This document shows, piece after piece, positions 1 to 6,430 of a DNA stretch of 7,012 nucleotides. Source of the stretch: an uncultured beta proteobacterium (GTDB lineage Bacteria; Pseudomonadota; Gammaproteobacteria; Burkholderiales; Burkholderiaceae_C); assembly GCA_903859265.1 (NCBI GenBank), contig CAIOLZ010000114.1:1-7012 (forward strand), given 5' to 3'. Both the position numbers and the translations under genes were made by a program. The notes under the pieces are model-generated. The model had not been told where the DNA came from, ran no database searches, and was given only the letters and a program-made list of their open reading frames with translations. Within the stretch, counting starts at the first letter, position 1. Each line of letters opens with the position of its first letter.

Positions 1-10
1 ACCGGAAGAC

Positions 11-37
11 TTGAGTTCGCCTGAAAGCTGCCGATAA
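11..37 (+). promoter_or_regulatory. Sigma-28 (FliA) promoter of fliS-fliT
   Basis: The -35 is TTGAGTTC (11-18), 5 of 8 matches to TAAAGTTT. The -10 is GCCGATAA (30-37), an exact match to the enterobacterial FliA consensus. They are separated by exactly 11 bases, the standard spacing. Transcription would start near 44, giving a leader of about 20 bases that contains the AAGGA ribosome-binding site at 52-56. FliA-driven expression is what is known for late flagellar filament genes and their chaperones, so the promoter fits the gene that follows. Whether fliS is also read from an upstream fliD transcript cannot be seen, because the window starts here. Confidence 0.72.
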
Positions 38-63
38 ATTAGCATACCCTCAAGGAATGCAGC

Positions 64-483
64 ATGTTTACCTCAGTCAGCGCCCGATCGGCAGCCGCCT
101 ACAAAATTGCCAGCATTGATGCCAGCGTCGAAATGGCCGACTCGCACCAGTTGGTCAGTCTGTTGTTCGATGCCTTGTTGCAGAACCTTGGCGCTGCGCG
201 TATTCACATTGCCAACCGTGATATTCCCAAGAAATGCAAAAGCATCAACACTGCCTTGCGCATTCTGGAGGAGGGCCTGATCGCTGCACTGGACCTGGAA
301 AATGGTGGGGAAGTTGCCGCTAACCTGCGTGCGCTTTATGACTACTGTGTTCGTCGCCTGGTACTGGCCAATGCCAAAAATGATGTGGCCGGATTGCAGG
401 AAATTTCCAACCTGATCGAGCCCGTTGCCACCGCATGGAAGCAAATCAAAGGTAAGGGTCAGCCCTACCTGCAACCGGTGTAA
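64..483 (+). CDS. fliS: Flagellin export chaperone FliS
   Basis: FliS binds the C-terminal disordered region of newly made flagellin in the cytoplasm, stops it polymerising early and delivers it to the flagellar export gate. The 139-residue product has the usual FliS length and is all-helical in character. Family landmarks are visible: the N-terminal AY (12-13), HQLV (28-31) at the start of the first helix, the LD..NGGE segment (76-83) followed by the NL..LYDY block (87-94), and a conserved Trp (125) near the end. The start codon sits 7 bases after AAGGA (52-56). fliT follows after an 11-base gap, so the two are almost certainly cotranscribed from the sigma-28 promoter at 11-37. Identification is by recognisable family sequence, not by a search. 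Nothing appears truncated. Confidence 0.95.
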   Translation: MFTSVSARSAAAYKIASIDASVEMADSHQLVSLLFDALLQNLGAARIHIANRDIPKKCKSINTALRILEEGLIAALDLENGGEVAANLRALYDYCVRRLVLANAKNDVAGLQEISNLIEPVATAWKQIKGKGQPYLQPV

Positions 484-494
484 GGATGCCTGCC

Positions 495-794
495 ATGTCT
501 GAATCCTTGCTTGACTTTTACAAGGCTATCGAAAGTACCAGCGCCGAAATGGTGCAGGCTGCACGTTTGGCAGATTGGGATGCGGTTGCACGTTGCGAGA
601 GCACCTGTGCGGTCCTGATTGAGCGGCTCAAATTCAAGGCGGCTGACGAGTTGCTCGACGCTCAGGCGCGTGCCGAAAAGTCCCACATCATGCGGCGCAT
701 TTTGGTCAACGACGCGGAGATTCGCAATCTCGTGGAACCCTGGCTGGCCCAGTGTGACCCCCAGGTGGGTGAGTCGGGCAGCTATCTGCATTGA
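495..794 (+). CDS. fliT: FliT-like flagellar chaperone
   Basis: FliT-type proteins chaperone the filament cap protein FliD. In enterobacteria FliT also binds FlhDC to damp early flagellar gene expression, a role not established for betaproteobacteria. The 99-residue product is small, charged and helical, with an N-terminal LLDFYKAIE segment and a two-helix pattern through residue 75. It has no signal peptide or membrane segment. Burkholderiales FliT proteins are commonly about this length, shorter than the roughly 120 residues of Salmonella. An ATG at 486 is also in frame, but the one at 495 is preferred because AAGGA (482-486), overlapping the fliS stop, lies 8 bases before it. The identification leans on position directly after fliS as much as on sequence, since FliT is poorly conserved. 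Confidence 0.8.
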   Translation: MSESLLDFYKAIESTSAEMVQAARLADWDAVARCESTCAVLIERLKFKAADELLDAQARAEKSHIMRRILVNDAEIRNLVEPWLAQCDPQVGESGSYLH

Positions 795-826
795 GCCTGA
801 TCGCTGCCAGGCGATTGCGGCGCTTG

Positions 827-2653
827 TCAGAGCCTGGACGACAAGTCCCGCAGAATTTTTTCGAGGTTGCGCGTGAAGCGCGGTGTGTCAAAAAGTACCC
901 CGTTTTCCTTGACTTGCGCCAAGTGGTCTTTGAGCCTGCGACAGTCGTCGGAGTGCGTAGCCAGGGCAACCGCCTTTTCTTCGTAATCGCGCAAGTTATA
1001 GGTAATCAGTTCGGGCAACCCGGCAGCGGTCAGCAGCGCGCCTGCCATGCGCGATGCGAAAGACCGGCCGGTGTAGGTGAGAACGGGCAAACCCATCCAC
1101 AACGCATCGTTGGCCGTGGTCCCGGCGTTGAACGGGAATGTATCCAGGAAGAGGTCAGCCACCGCATAGCGGGCCAGATAGTTTTCGGGAGAGACACGGG
1201 GGGCAAAAAAGATCCGATCGGGATCGACACCACGGGCGATGGCCTCGCGCTTGAGGTTGTCTGCTGCCCACAGGTTATCCGCCAGCAGCCAGAGCAGACT
1301 TCCGGGTGTTCGCTGCAGGATGCGCATCCAGACGTCGAACATTTCCGGGGTGTACTTGTAGTTGTTGTTCAGCGAGCAGAACACAAACCCCTGCTCCGGC
1401 AGTCCACAGCTTACGCGGGTCGGCGTTGGGCCGACGATGCGTTTGCGGTCGCTGCACTGGTAGATGTCTGGCATGTACAGCGGAATTTCGGAGTAATACA
1501 TGGCCTGTTCGGGCGGAATCAGGAATCGGTCGGCGATCACGTAGTCAATCGAAGGCAGGCCGGTAGTGGCCGGTAATCCCAGATAAGTAATTTGTATCGG
1601 CGCCGGGCGATAGGCCAGCAGGTTGGCGCGCGCTCCGGCAGTTTGGCCCTGCAGGTCAATCAGGATGTCGATCTCGTCGGCCCGAATGCGGCGGGCGGCC
1701 TCTTCGTCCTGCATTTTGTCGATGCGGACAAAGTGGTCCATTGCATTGATTACGCGCTGGCGCAGGGCAGAGCCGTCTTCCGGGCTCCAGCAGTAAGCAT
1801 AAATCTCGAATTGCGAGCGGTCATGGGTCTCAAACAAATCGGCCGTCAGCATGGAAACCGGGTGGTTGGAGAAATCCGATGACACGTAGGCAATCCGCAG
1901 TTTTTGGTGCCCATAGCCTTTGGGGTTACACAGCTTGGGAACGTCCGAGATCACTTTTTTGGCGACAAAACGCCGCGCCGCCGCCAGTTGTTCGGCCGGG
2001 TCGTCCGATACGCTGATCATGGCCAGCGCCGAGGTGGCAGCATGCATGTCTTGCATCGAGATGCCGGGAAGCGGGACATAGGTGGGCCACAGGCATTGCT
2101 TCTGGCGGATATGAACCCAGTGGTGCAAGGCATCGGGTTGGTTCGGGTTGACTGCGAGGCTGCTGCTCAGGCACTCCATGGCTTCCAGAAACCGTTTCTG
2201 GTTTTCAAGTACGCGGCCACGGTGGTTGTGCGCCATCACGAGAAAGCTGATGTTTTCGGGCGTATCGGGTTTGACCGTTTGCGTGACCTCGCGCCACGCT
2301 TCGAGCGCGTCGTCAATTCTTCCCAGGCGCTCAAGCGTGCTGCCGATGTTGAGGCGGGGTTGCACGAAGGTCGGCAGGATTTTCAGGGACGCCTGGTAGG
2401 CGGCCAGCGCGCCTTCGAGGTCCTGTTCATTCGACAAGGTCACGCCCAGGTTGAAGTACGCCGCATAGGCGTAAGGGTTGGCATGGGGCCCTTGGCTGTT
2501 GCGGTTTACCCAGGTCTGGTAGAGCACGGCTGCCAGAGGGCCAAGCTTGCGGGATTCCAGTTGTCCAGCGCAATCGAGCAGTTGTCCAAACTCCAGCTCG
2601 CCGTTCCACGCCCGCAAAAGTACGTCTGCAAAGTTGTCTGCGAAAGTTGCCAC
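827..2653 (-). CDS. TPR-GT41 glycosyltransferase (OGT/SPINDLY family), candidate flagellin modifier
   Basis: This is a 608-residue cytoplasmic protein with no signal peptide or membrane segment. The N-terminal part has about three TPRs (roughly 62-95, 96-129 and 136-170), likely for substrate binding. The GT41 catalytic region runs from about 250 to 600. By motif comparison with human OGT, SSDFSNHP carries His264 (like OGT His498), the NNNYK segment carries Lys433 (like Lys842), and DTFPFNAGTT..DALW carries Asp516 (like Asp925). The OGT His920 position is Gly here. The family transfers a sugar from a nucleotide donor to Ser/Thr; OGT uses UDP-GlcNAc, but plant SPY is a fucosyltransferase, so the donor is open. 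The gene converges on fliST with a 32-base gap, and flagellin is the obvious candidate acceptor by context. The start is GTG: an in-frame stop lies just upstream and no nearby ATG is in frame. Only a G-rich stretch, not a good Shine-Dalgarno, precedes it. Confidence 0.9.
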   Translation of the reverse strand: MATFADNFADVLLRAWNGELEFGQLLDCAGQLESRKLGPLAAVLYQTWVNRNSQGPHANPYAYAAYFNLGVTLSNEQDLEGALAAYQASLKILPTFVQPRLNIGSTLERLGRIDDALEAWREVTQTVKPDTPENISFLVMAHNHRGRVLENQKRFLEAMECLSSSLAVNPNQPDALHHWVHIRQKQCLWPTYVPLPGISMQDMHAATSALAMISVSDDPAEQLAAARRFVAKKVISDVPKLCNPKGYGHQKLRIAYVSSDFSNHPVSMLTADLFETHDRSQFEIYAYCWSPEDGSALRQRVINAMDHFVRIDKMQDEEAARRIRADEIDILIDLQGQTAGARANLLAYRPAPIQITYLGLPATTGLPSIDYVIADRFLIPPEQAMYYSEIPLYMPDIYQCSDRKRIVGPTPTRVSCGLPEQGFVFCSLNNNYKYTPEMFDVWMRILQRTPGSLLWLLADNLWAADNLKREAIARGVDPDRIFFAPRVSPENYLARYAVADLFLDTFPFNAGTTANDALWMGLPVLTYTGRSFASRMAGALLTAAGLPELITYNLRDYEEKAVALATHSDDCRRLKDHLAQVKENGVLFDTPRFTRNLEKILRDLSSRL

Positions 2654-2775
2654 ACCCGTCCCGTCGGTTCATTGAATTGCTAAGAATTACAGCAAGAGCT
2701 GCGCCCCCATAAATGCCTAAAACCGGGGCGAATCCCCTCTATTTGAGACCTTGTCCAAGGCTTGTGCGATCTATT
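2654..2775. promoter_or_regulatory. Divergent promoter region between glycosyltransferase and efflux gene
   Basis: This gap must carry the start signals of two diverging transcripts, but no strong promoter stands out. For the + strand, TTGTCC (2751-2756) and TATTAT (2772-2777) resemble -35 and -10 boxes but are only 15 bases apart. Two small hairpins are present: GGGG/CCCC with a 5-base loop (2725-2737) and CCTT/AAGG with a 4-base loop (2749-2760). The direct motif GAATT occurs at 2674-2678 and again at 2684-2688. If the efflux gene starts at 2713 rather than 2776 or 2803, the second half of this region is coding. Confidence 0.35.
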
Positions 2776-4164
2776 ATGACCAGCCCGATTTCAGTACTTC
2801 CCATGGTCAAGCCACTCCTTTTCGTCGTTGCACTTTTGCTGGCTGCGTGCTCGCAGCTCACCCCCATGCAGCGCCCGGATTTGCCGGTGGTAAACCAGTG
2901 GCCGGACCGCGAGGCGGAGCCCAAACAGGAAGACGCGGCCAAAACCCACTGGCGCGCGTTTTTCCGCGATCCACGCTTGCAGGCATTGATCGCCGCGGCG
3001 CTGGAAAACAACCGCGACCTGCGCATGTCGGTTGCCCGCGTGCAGGAGGCGCGTGCGCAGTTTGTACAAGCCGATGCCGGCAAGTACCCCATTCTCAGCA
3101 TGGGCCCGCCCGTGGGGACTGATCTGGGAACTGCACTCACATCCGGTATCTCCTGGCCGCTTCTTACCGTTTCTTATGAAGTTGACTTTTGGGGGCGGGT
3201 TGCAGCGACCACCGAGGCTGCACGCTACAACTATTTATCGACGGAAGAGGCCAAGCGCGCGTTTCAGATATCGCTGGTGGCCGATGTGGCCAGTGCCTAT
3301 TTCGAAATATTGCAGGCTGATGACGGTTTGGCCAATGCGGCTGCCACGATTCAATTGCGGTCGCAGTCCTTGCAAATGATCAGGAAGCGCATGGACCTCG
3401 GTGCAAGCGACGATCTGGAGTACCAGGAGGCACTTGGACTTCTGGCGTCAACCCGTGCCAGTTACGCGGTCTTGGAGCACCAGCGCACAGTGGCCACCAA
3501 CAAGCTGAATTTTCTGGTTGGTCGCACCGACCTGGACTTGCCCGAGGGCTGGCCTTTGAAGGCACAGGATTTGAGTGCCGGCCTGGCGCCTGCGCTGCCC
3601 AGCGAAGTGCTGCTGCTGCGCCCGGATGTCATGGCCAGTGAGCACCGGTTGCGTGCGGCGCACGCGAATATTGCCGCTGCACGCGCCGCATATTTTCCGA
3701 AAGTGGGCATCCAAACCAGTCTTGGCAGCCTTTCCGGTCCGCTCGCGACGATGTTGGACCTGAGCAATTTCGGGCTCAGCCCGGTGGTTTCCCTGCCGGC
3801 ACTTTTTGACGGTGGGCAGCTTGACGCCGCGGTGCTGGCCGCCGAGGCCCGCAAAAGCGGTGCCGTTGCAGAGTACGAAAAGACCATCCAACAGGCGTTT
3901 CGGGAGGTGGCGGATCAGCTCTCGTCGCGGGAGTCGCTGGCCAGACAGATGCAGGCCATGACTGTTAATGCCCAGGCGCAGGAGCGGCGGCTCAAGATTG
4001 CACAGGCCAAATTCCAGTTGGGTGCGGTGGGATTCCTCGATGTCATTGATGCCGAGCGCGACAACCTCGCTACCCAACAAGCGGTGAACGGCTTGTTGCG
4101 TGCGCAGATTGATTCGACGGTTCAGTTGTACAAAGCATTGGGCGGAGGCAGCCAAAGTGAGTAG
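2776..4164 (+). CDS. Outer-membrane efflux lipoprotein, NodT/TolC family
   Basis: Proteins of this family form trimeric channels through the outer membrane and periplasm that work with a membrane-fusion protein and an inner-membrane pump, or with a type I secretion ATPase. A lipoprotein signal is clear: Lys12, a hydrophobic stretch, then the lipobox LAAC with Cys25 (numbered from 2776). The residue after Cys is Ser, compatible with outer-membrane sorting. Family motifs follow: W..FF.DP.L..LI..AL.NNRDLR (59-83), YEVDFWGRV before the first helical hairpin, LLLRPDV..SEHRL.AAHANI.AARAAYFP (about 279-310) at the second repeat, and GFLDVIDAERD near the C-terminus. At 462 residues the length is typical. 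The start is uncertain: ATGs at 2713, 2776 and 2803 are in frame, none with a good Shine-Dalgarno, and the last two give the most normal signal peptide. No pump partner is in the window. It overlaps the next gene by 8 bases. Confidence 0.92.
   Translation: MTSPISVLPMVKPLLFVVALLLAACSQLTPMQRPDLPVVNQWPDREAEPKQEDAAKTHWRAFFRDPRLQALIAAALENNRDLRMSVARVQEARAQFVQADAGKYPILSMGPPVGTDLGTALTSGISWPLLTVSYEVDFWGRVAATTEAARYNYLSTEEAKRAFQISLVADVASAYFEILQADDGLANAAATIQLRSQSLQMIRKRMDLGASDDLEYQEALGLLASTRASYAVLEHQRTVATNKLNFLVGRTDLDLPEGWPLKAQDLSAGLAPALPSEVLLLRPDVMASEHRLRAAHANIAAARAAYFPKVGIQTSLGSLSGPLATMLDLSNFGLSPVVSLPALFDGGQLDAAVLAAEARKSGAVAEYEKTIQQAFREVADQLSSRESLARQMQAMTVNAQAQERRLKIAQAKFQLGAVGFLDVIDAERDNLATQQAVNGLLRAQIDSTVQLYKALGGGSQSE
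4144..4148 (+). promoter_or_regulatory. Shine-Dalgarno fixing the GTG start of the Sel1 gene
   Basis: GGAGG lies inside the last codons of the efflux gene, 8 bases before the GTG at 4157. It decides the Sel1 start in favour of 4157 over the ATG at 4100, which lacks a ribosome-binding site and would add 19 basic residues unlike a Sel1 protein. The sequence GTGAGTAG holds both the new start and the old stop, so translation of the two genes is probably coupled. Confidence 0.75.
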
Positions 4165-6007
4165 CAAGATTTCCCCGGCCGACAAGGCGGTGTTTCAGCG
4201 CACCATCAAATCCGCGCGGCTTGGCATGTCGGACGCCCAGTACGAGGTTGGGCTGATGTATGCCAATGGCATCGGGGTGGCCCAAAATCTGGGGCGTGCG
4301 CTGGACTGGGTCAAACAGTCCGCCGAAAAGGGTTTTGTGCCGGCCCAGTATCTGCTCGCGACGCGATATGCGTCTGGCGTAGCGATTGAGAAAAATGAGC
4401 ACCAGGCGTTCGTATGGTTTCTTCGCGCGGCCGATCAGGGCCATGCCAAAGCGTTTTTCCGACTGGCAAAGCTGCATGGCAGTGCCTTGCCTGATGCCGC
4501 GCTGGCCTGCCACGTCAAAGCAGCGAATATGGGTGTGCCCGAGTCTCAAATGGCTTTGGGTGACGCATTCGCTACCGGCGATGGCGTTGCGCAGGACTAT
4601 GGGCAGGCCTTTGACTGGTACCACAAGGCGGCTTTGCAAGGCCTGGCGGCTGCACAGTGTGCTTTGGCCGACTTATTTGCGGCGGGGCAGGGTGTCAGCC
4701 AGAACATGGAGGCGGCGGCCGTCTGGTACCGACGGGCGTGCGCGCAATGCCACGCCGCCGCAAAAGTGGCAATCGCGTCGTTGGGCATTGATGACTTGGA
4801 AGATACCCCGCGCGATGTCACGGACTGGGAGGCTGCTGCAGCCCAGGGAACGCCCCAGGATAAGTACTGTTTGGGGTTGCTCTTTGAGTCGGGACTGGGC
4901 GTTGCACAGGATACTGAGCGGGCGCAGGGCTGGTACTTGAAAGCTGCCAGGCTGGGCAACCTGCCAGCCCAACTGGCGCTGGCGCAGGTGCTGGAACGCC
5001 AGCATGATCACGCGGCGGTGGATTGGTTTACCAAGGCGGCGGATCAGGGCGATCTGCAGGCACAACGGGCGCTGGGCCGGATCTTTGCCTCGGACGAACT
5101 CGGCGCGCCCGACTATTTGCAGTCCCTGCATTGGTATTCGCGTGCAGCACAGCAGCATGACGGCGCGGCGATGCTGGATCTGGCCAATCTGTTCTCCAGC
5201 CATTCTGCAGAGATCGCTTTGGCTGGCGTGATGCGCGCGGCAAAGCTGGGTCAGGCGCAGGCCGAGTATTTACTGGGCCAACGTTTCGCCACTGGGGATG
5301 GTGTCAGCAAAGACCCTCAACTGGCATTCAACTGGTTGTTGCGCGCCGCAGAACAAGGCCATGCACAAGCGCAATGCGCAGTGGGGACCTATTACTTGAG
5401 CGGGCTGGTGGTCCCACGTGATGTGGCAGCGGCGATTGCATGGTTTGAAAAGGCGGCGCAACAGGGGGATGGCAAGGCCCAGTGGAACATCGGATCGATT
5501 TTTGCAAGCGGGTCTGATGGCGTTGCGATTGACATCAAGCGGGCCTTTTTCTGGTGCGAAAAAGCGGCGAAAGTAGGCTTCGCCCCGGCGCAGGCTACCT
5601 TGGGCTTGTTGTTTGCCCGCATCGACGATGACGCCAAGGCTGCCGTTTGGATCAGGCGGGCTGCAATCCAAGGCGATACCGAAGCCCAATATAACCTGGC
5701 GCTCATGCTTGCCAAGGGGCAGGGCGTTGAGGCGGATTTGCAGGCGGCGTTTAACTGGTTTCTGGAGGCGGCTGAGGGTGGTCTGGGCATCGCGCAAGCG
5801 CGCATTGCGGTGATGTATGCGTCCGGCGACGGAGTCGCCGCCGATCCGATTGAGGCCCACAAATGGTTTGTTCTCGCAGCGCGTGCGGGGGACAAGTCCG
5901 GCATCGCCAATCTGGCCCGGTCCGAGTCTTTGCTCAGTTCCGGGCAGATTTTGGAGGCCCAGCGCAGGGCGGGCAACTGGAAACCTCGATTGCCCGTGAA
6001 ATCCTGA
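4157..6007 (+). CDS. Sel1-repeat protein, about 16 repeats
   Basis: Sel1 repeats are helical hairpins of about 36 residues, related to TPRs, that stack into a curved solenoid used for protein-protein contacts; they are not enzymes. The 616-residue product has no signal peptide or membrane segment, so it should be cytoplasmic. After a 24-residue lead, repeats run from 25 to 579 with the pattern AQ..LG..YA.G.GV..D...A..W...AA.QG. Eleven are 36 or 37 residues long. Five are short (31-33 residues: 97-127, 200-232, 269-299, 336-366, 476-507), lacking the G.GV..D loop. Residues 580-616 form the usual end cap, with SSGQILEAQRRAGNW. It overlaps the outer-membrane factor gene by 8 bases with a strong Shine-Dalgarno, which argues for joint expression. 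A scaffold or regulatory role for a surface or secretion system is a guess; the partner is unknown. Confidence 0.92.
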   Translation: MSSKISPADKAVFQRTIKSARLGMSDAQYEVGLMYANGIGVAQNLGRALDWVKQSAEKGFVPAQYLLATRYASGVAIEKNEHQAFVWFLRAADQGHAKAFFRLAKLHGSALPDAALACHVKAANMGVPESQMALGDAFATGDGVAQDYGQAFDWYHKAALQGLAAAQCALADLFAAGQGVSQNMEAAAVWYRRACAQCHAAAKVAIASLGIDDLEDTPRDVTDWEAAAAQGTPQDKYCLGLLFESGLGVAQDTERAQGWYLKAARLGNLPAQLALAQVLERQHDHAAVDWFTKAADQGDLQAQRALGRIFASDELGAPDYLQSLHWYSRAAQQHDGAAMLDLANLFSSHSAEIALAGVMRAAKLGQAQAEYLLGQRFATGDGVSKDPQLAFNWLLRAAEQGHAQAQCAVGTYYLSGLVVPRDVAAAIAWFEKAAQQGDGKAQWNIGSIFASGSDGVAIDIKRAFFWCEKAAKVGFAPAQATLGLLFARIDDDAKAAVWIRRAAIQGDTEAQYNLALMLAKGQGVEADLQAAFNWFLEAAEGGLGIAQARIAVMYASGDGVAADPIEAHKWFVLAARAGDKSGIANLARSESLLSSGQILEAQRRAGNWKPRLPVKS

Positions 6008-6062
6008 GCCAACTTTTCATGTTGATTCGACAGCGATTCGGCGATGACAGCGTTTTGCGACC

Positions 6063-6101
6063 GAAAAATATGACGCATGTGAAATATTTGAAAAATATGA
6101 C
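6063..6101 (+). repeat. 12-bp direct repeat pair
   Basis: GAAAAATATGAC occurs perfectly twice, at 6063-6074 and 6090-6101, 27 bases apart start to start. The spacer includes the palindrome AAATATTT (6082-6089). It lies just after the Sel1 gene and about 200 bases before the promoter of the repeat-protein gene. It could be a paired regulator site or a small duplication; the sequence alone does not decide. Confidence 0.7.
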
Positions 6102-6275
6102 AGTCCAGATGCTGCTTTTGATACCGATGACTTGCAGTCTTTTGCTGCACCAGGGGGATGAGAATTTTTCACGTTTTGGCGATATCGAGGGGTGTTTCAC
6201 CCGTTCTTCACTGGCTTAGGCATCCTTTTTGTGCCATAACCTTCGATCCTTGTTTCTGACAATTGGGGTTTGCCG

Positions 6276-6303
6276 AAACTTTTGTTAGAAATATCTAAAG
6301 TTT
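6276..6303. repeat. Inverted repeat overlapping the putative promoter -35
   Basis: AAACTTT (6276-6282) and AAAGTTT (6297-6303) are perfect 7-bp inverted arms 14 bases apart. A second, offset inverted repeat, TTAGA (6285-6289) and TCTAA (6294-6298), sits inside. The right outer arm overlaps the TAAAGTTT -35 element at 6296-6303, so a dimeric regulator bound here would cover the promoter. The regulator is unknown, and AT-rich intergenic DNA yields such repeats by chance fairly often. Confidence 0.4.
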
Positions 6304-6322
6304 TGTAAAAAAGTGTCGTTGA
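6296..6322 (+). promoter_or_regulatory. Candidate sigma-28-like promoter of the repeat-protein gene
   Basis: The -35 is TAAAGTTT (6296-6303), an exact consensus match. An 11-base spacer leads to GTCGTTGA (6315-6322), 5 of 8 matches to GCCGATAA. The important CGAT core reads CGTT, which weakens the call. If used, transcription would start near 6329 and give a leader of about 100 bases. A vegetative alternative overlaps it: TTGTTA (6282-6287), 16 bases, TGTAAA (6304-6309). Confidence 0.35.
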
Positions 6323-6379
6323 AGCGGTAGGGCGTAAAAGGGTCAGACCTGCGCATGGTGTGAATTAATTGGATAAATA

Positions 6380-6410
6380 TCGGGCGAGCACCTCGAGGTG
6401 TGGATCCCGA
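6380..6410 (+). promoter_or_regulatory. Nested leader hairpin next to the Shine-Dalgarno
   Basis: The outer stem pairs TCGGG (6380-6384) with CCCGA (6406-6410). Inside it, the perfect 12-bp palindrome CACCTCGAGGTG (6389-6400) forms a stem capped by UCGA, with small internal loops on each side. It ends 7 bases before the AGGGG Shine-Dalgarno (6417-6421). ATCCC (6404-6408), partly in the outer stem, can instead pair with GGGGT (6418-6422) through a 9-base loop, masking the Shine-Dalgarno. It matches no riboswitch class that I recognise. Confidence 0.45.
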
Positions 6411-6416
6411 AAGCTT

Positions 6417-6421
6417 AGGGG
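6417..6421 (+). promoter_or_regulatory. Shine-Dalgarno of the octapeptide-repeat gene
   Basis: AGGGG lies 9 bases before the ATG at 6431. It supports that start for a gene that would otherwise be easy to miss, because its reading frame runs off the window without a stop. Confidence 0.7.
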
Positions 6422-6430
6422 TTTATAAAA

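Larger units (their letters stand above)
6008..6430 (+). other. 423-base AT-rich intergenic regulatory region
   Basis: No convincing gene lies here. A 66-codon reading frame from 6019 to 6219 lacks a ribosome-binding site and any recognisable domain. The first part (6008-6240) contains a pair of 12-bp direct repeats, an 8-bp palindrome CGATATCG (6180-6187) and a small hairpin, GGGTG/CACCC with a TTT loop (6190-6202). That hairpin is followed by only a broken T-run, so at best it is a weak terminator for the Sel1 operon. The second part (6241-6430) carries an inverted repeat, a sigma-28-like promoter and a structured leader for the repeat-protein gene, each listed separately. The region is visibly richer in A and T than the genes on either side. 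Confidence 0.6.

Noticed and set aside
795..826. Bidirectional terminator between fliT and the glycosyltransferase
   Set aside because: Two competing weak stems exist (GCCTG/CAGGC and ATCGC/GCGAT), but neither is followed by a T-run on either strand.
2185..2205. Near-palindrome CCAGAAAC-C-GTTTCTGG followed by TTTT, antisense to the glycosyltransferase
   Set aside because: As RNA the stem is only six base pairs and AU-rich, no antisense promoter is seen, and the coding sequence explains it adequately.
4100..4156. Upstream ATG start for the Sel1 gene
   Set aside because: It has no Shine-Dalgarno and adds 19 residues of Arg- and Cys-containing sequence inside the efflux gene; GTG at 4157 has GGAGG at ideal spacing.
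6019..6219. Small reading frame of 66 codons between the Sel1 gene and the repeat-protein gene
   Set aside because: It has no ribosome-binding site, no recognisable domain and a composition like non-coding AT-rich DNA. Its apparent repeat (KNMT twice) simply reflects the 12-bp direct repeat in the DNA.
6331..6360. Possible c-di-GMP or other riboswitch in the leader
   Set aside because: Only short pairings (GCG/CGC and GGT/ACC) exist, and the conserved core sequences of the known c-di-GMP classes are absent.
6392..6416. CTCGAG, GGATCC and AAGCTT within 25 bases, resembling a cloning polylinker
   Set aside because: The sites are separated by unrelated bases, no vector sequence surrounds them, and the first and second belong to a hairpin that makes sense as a leader structure. 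Coincidence is more likely than a construct, though a check of the source would settle it.
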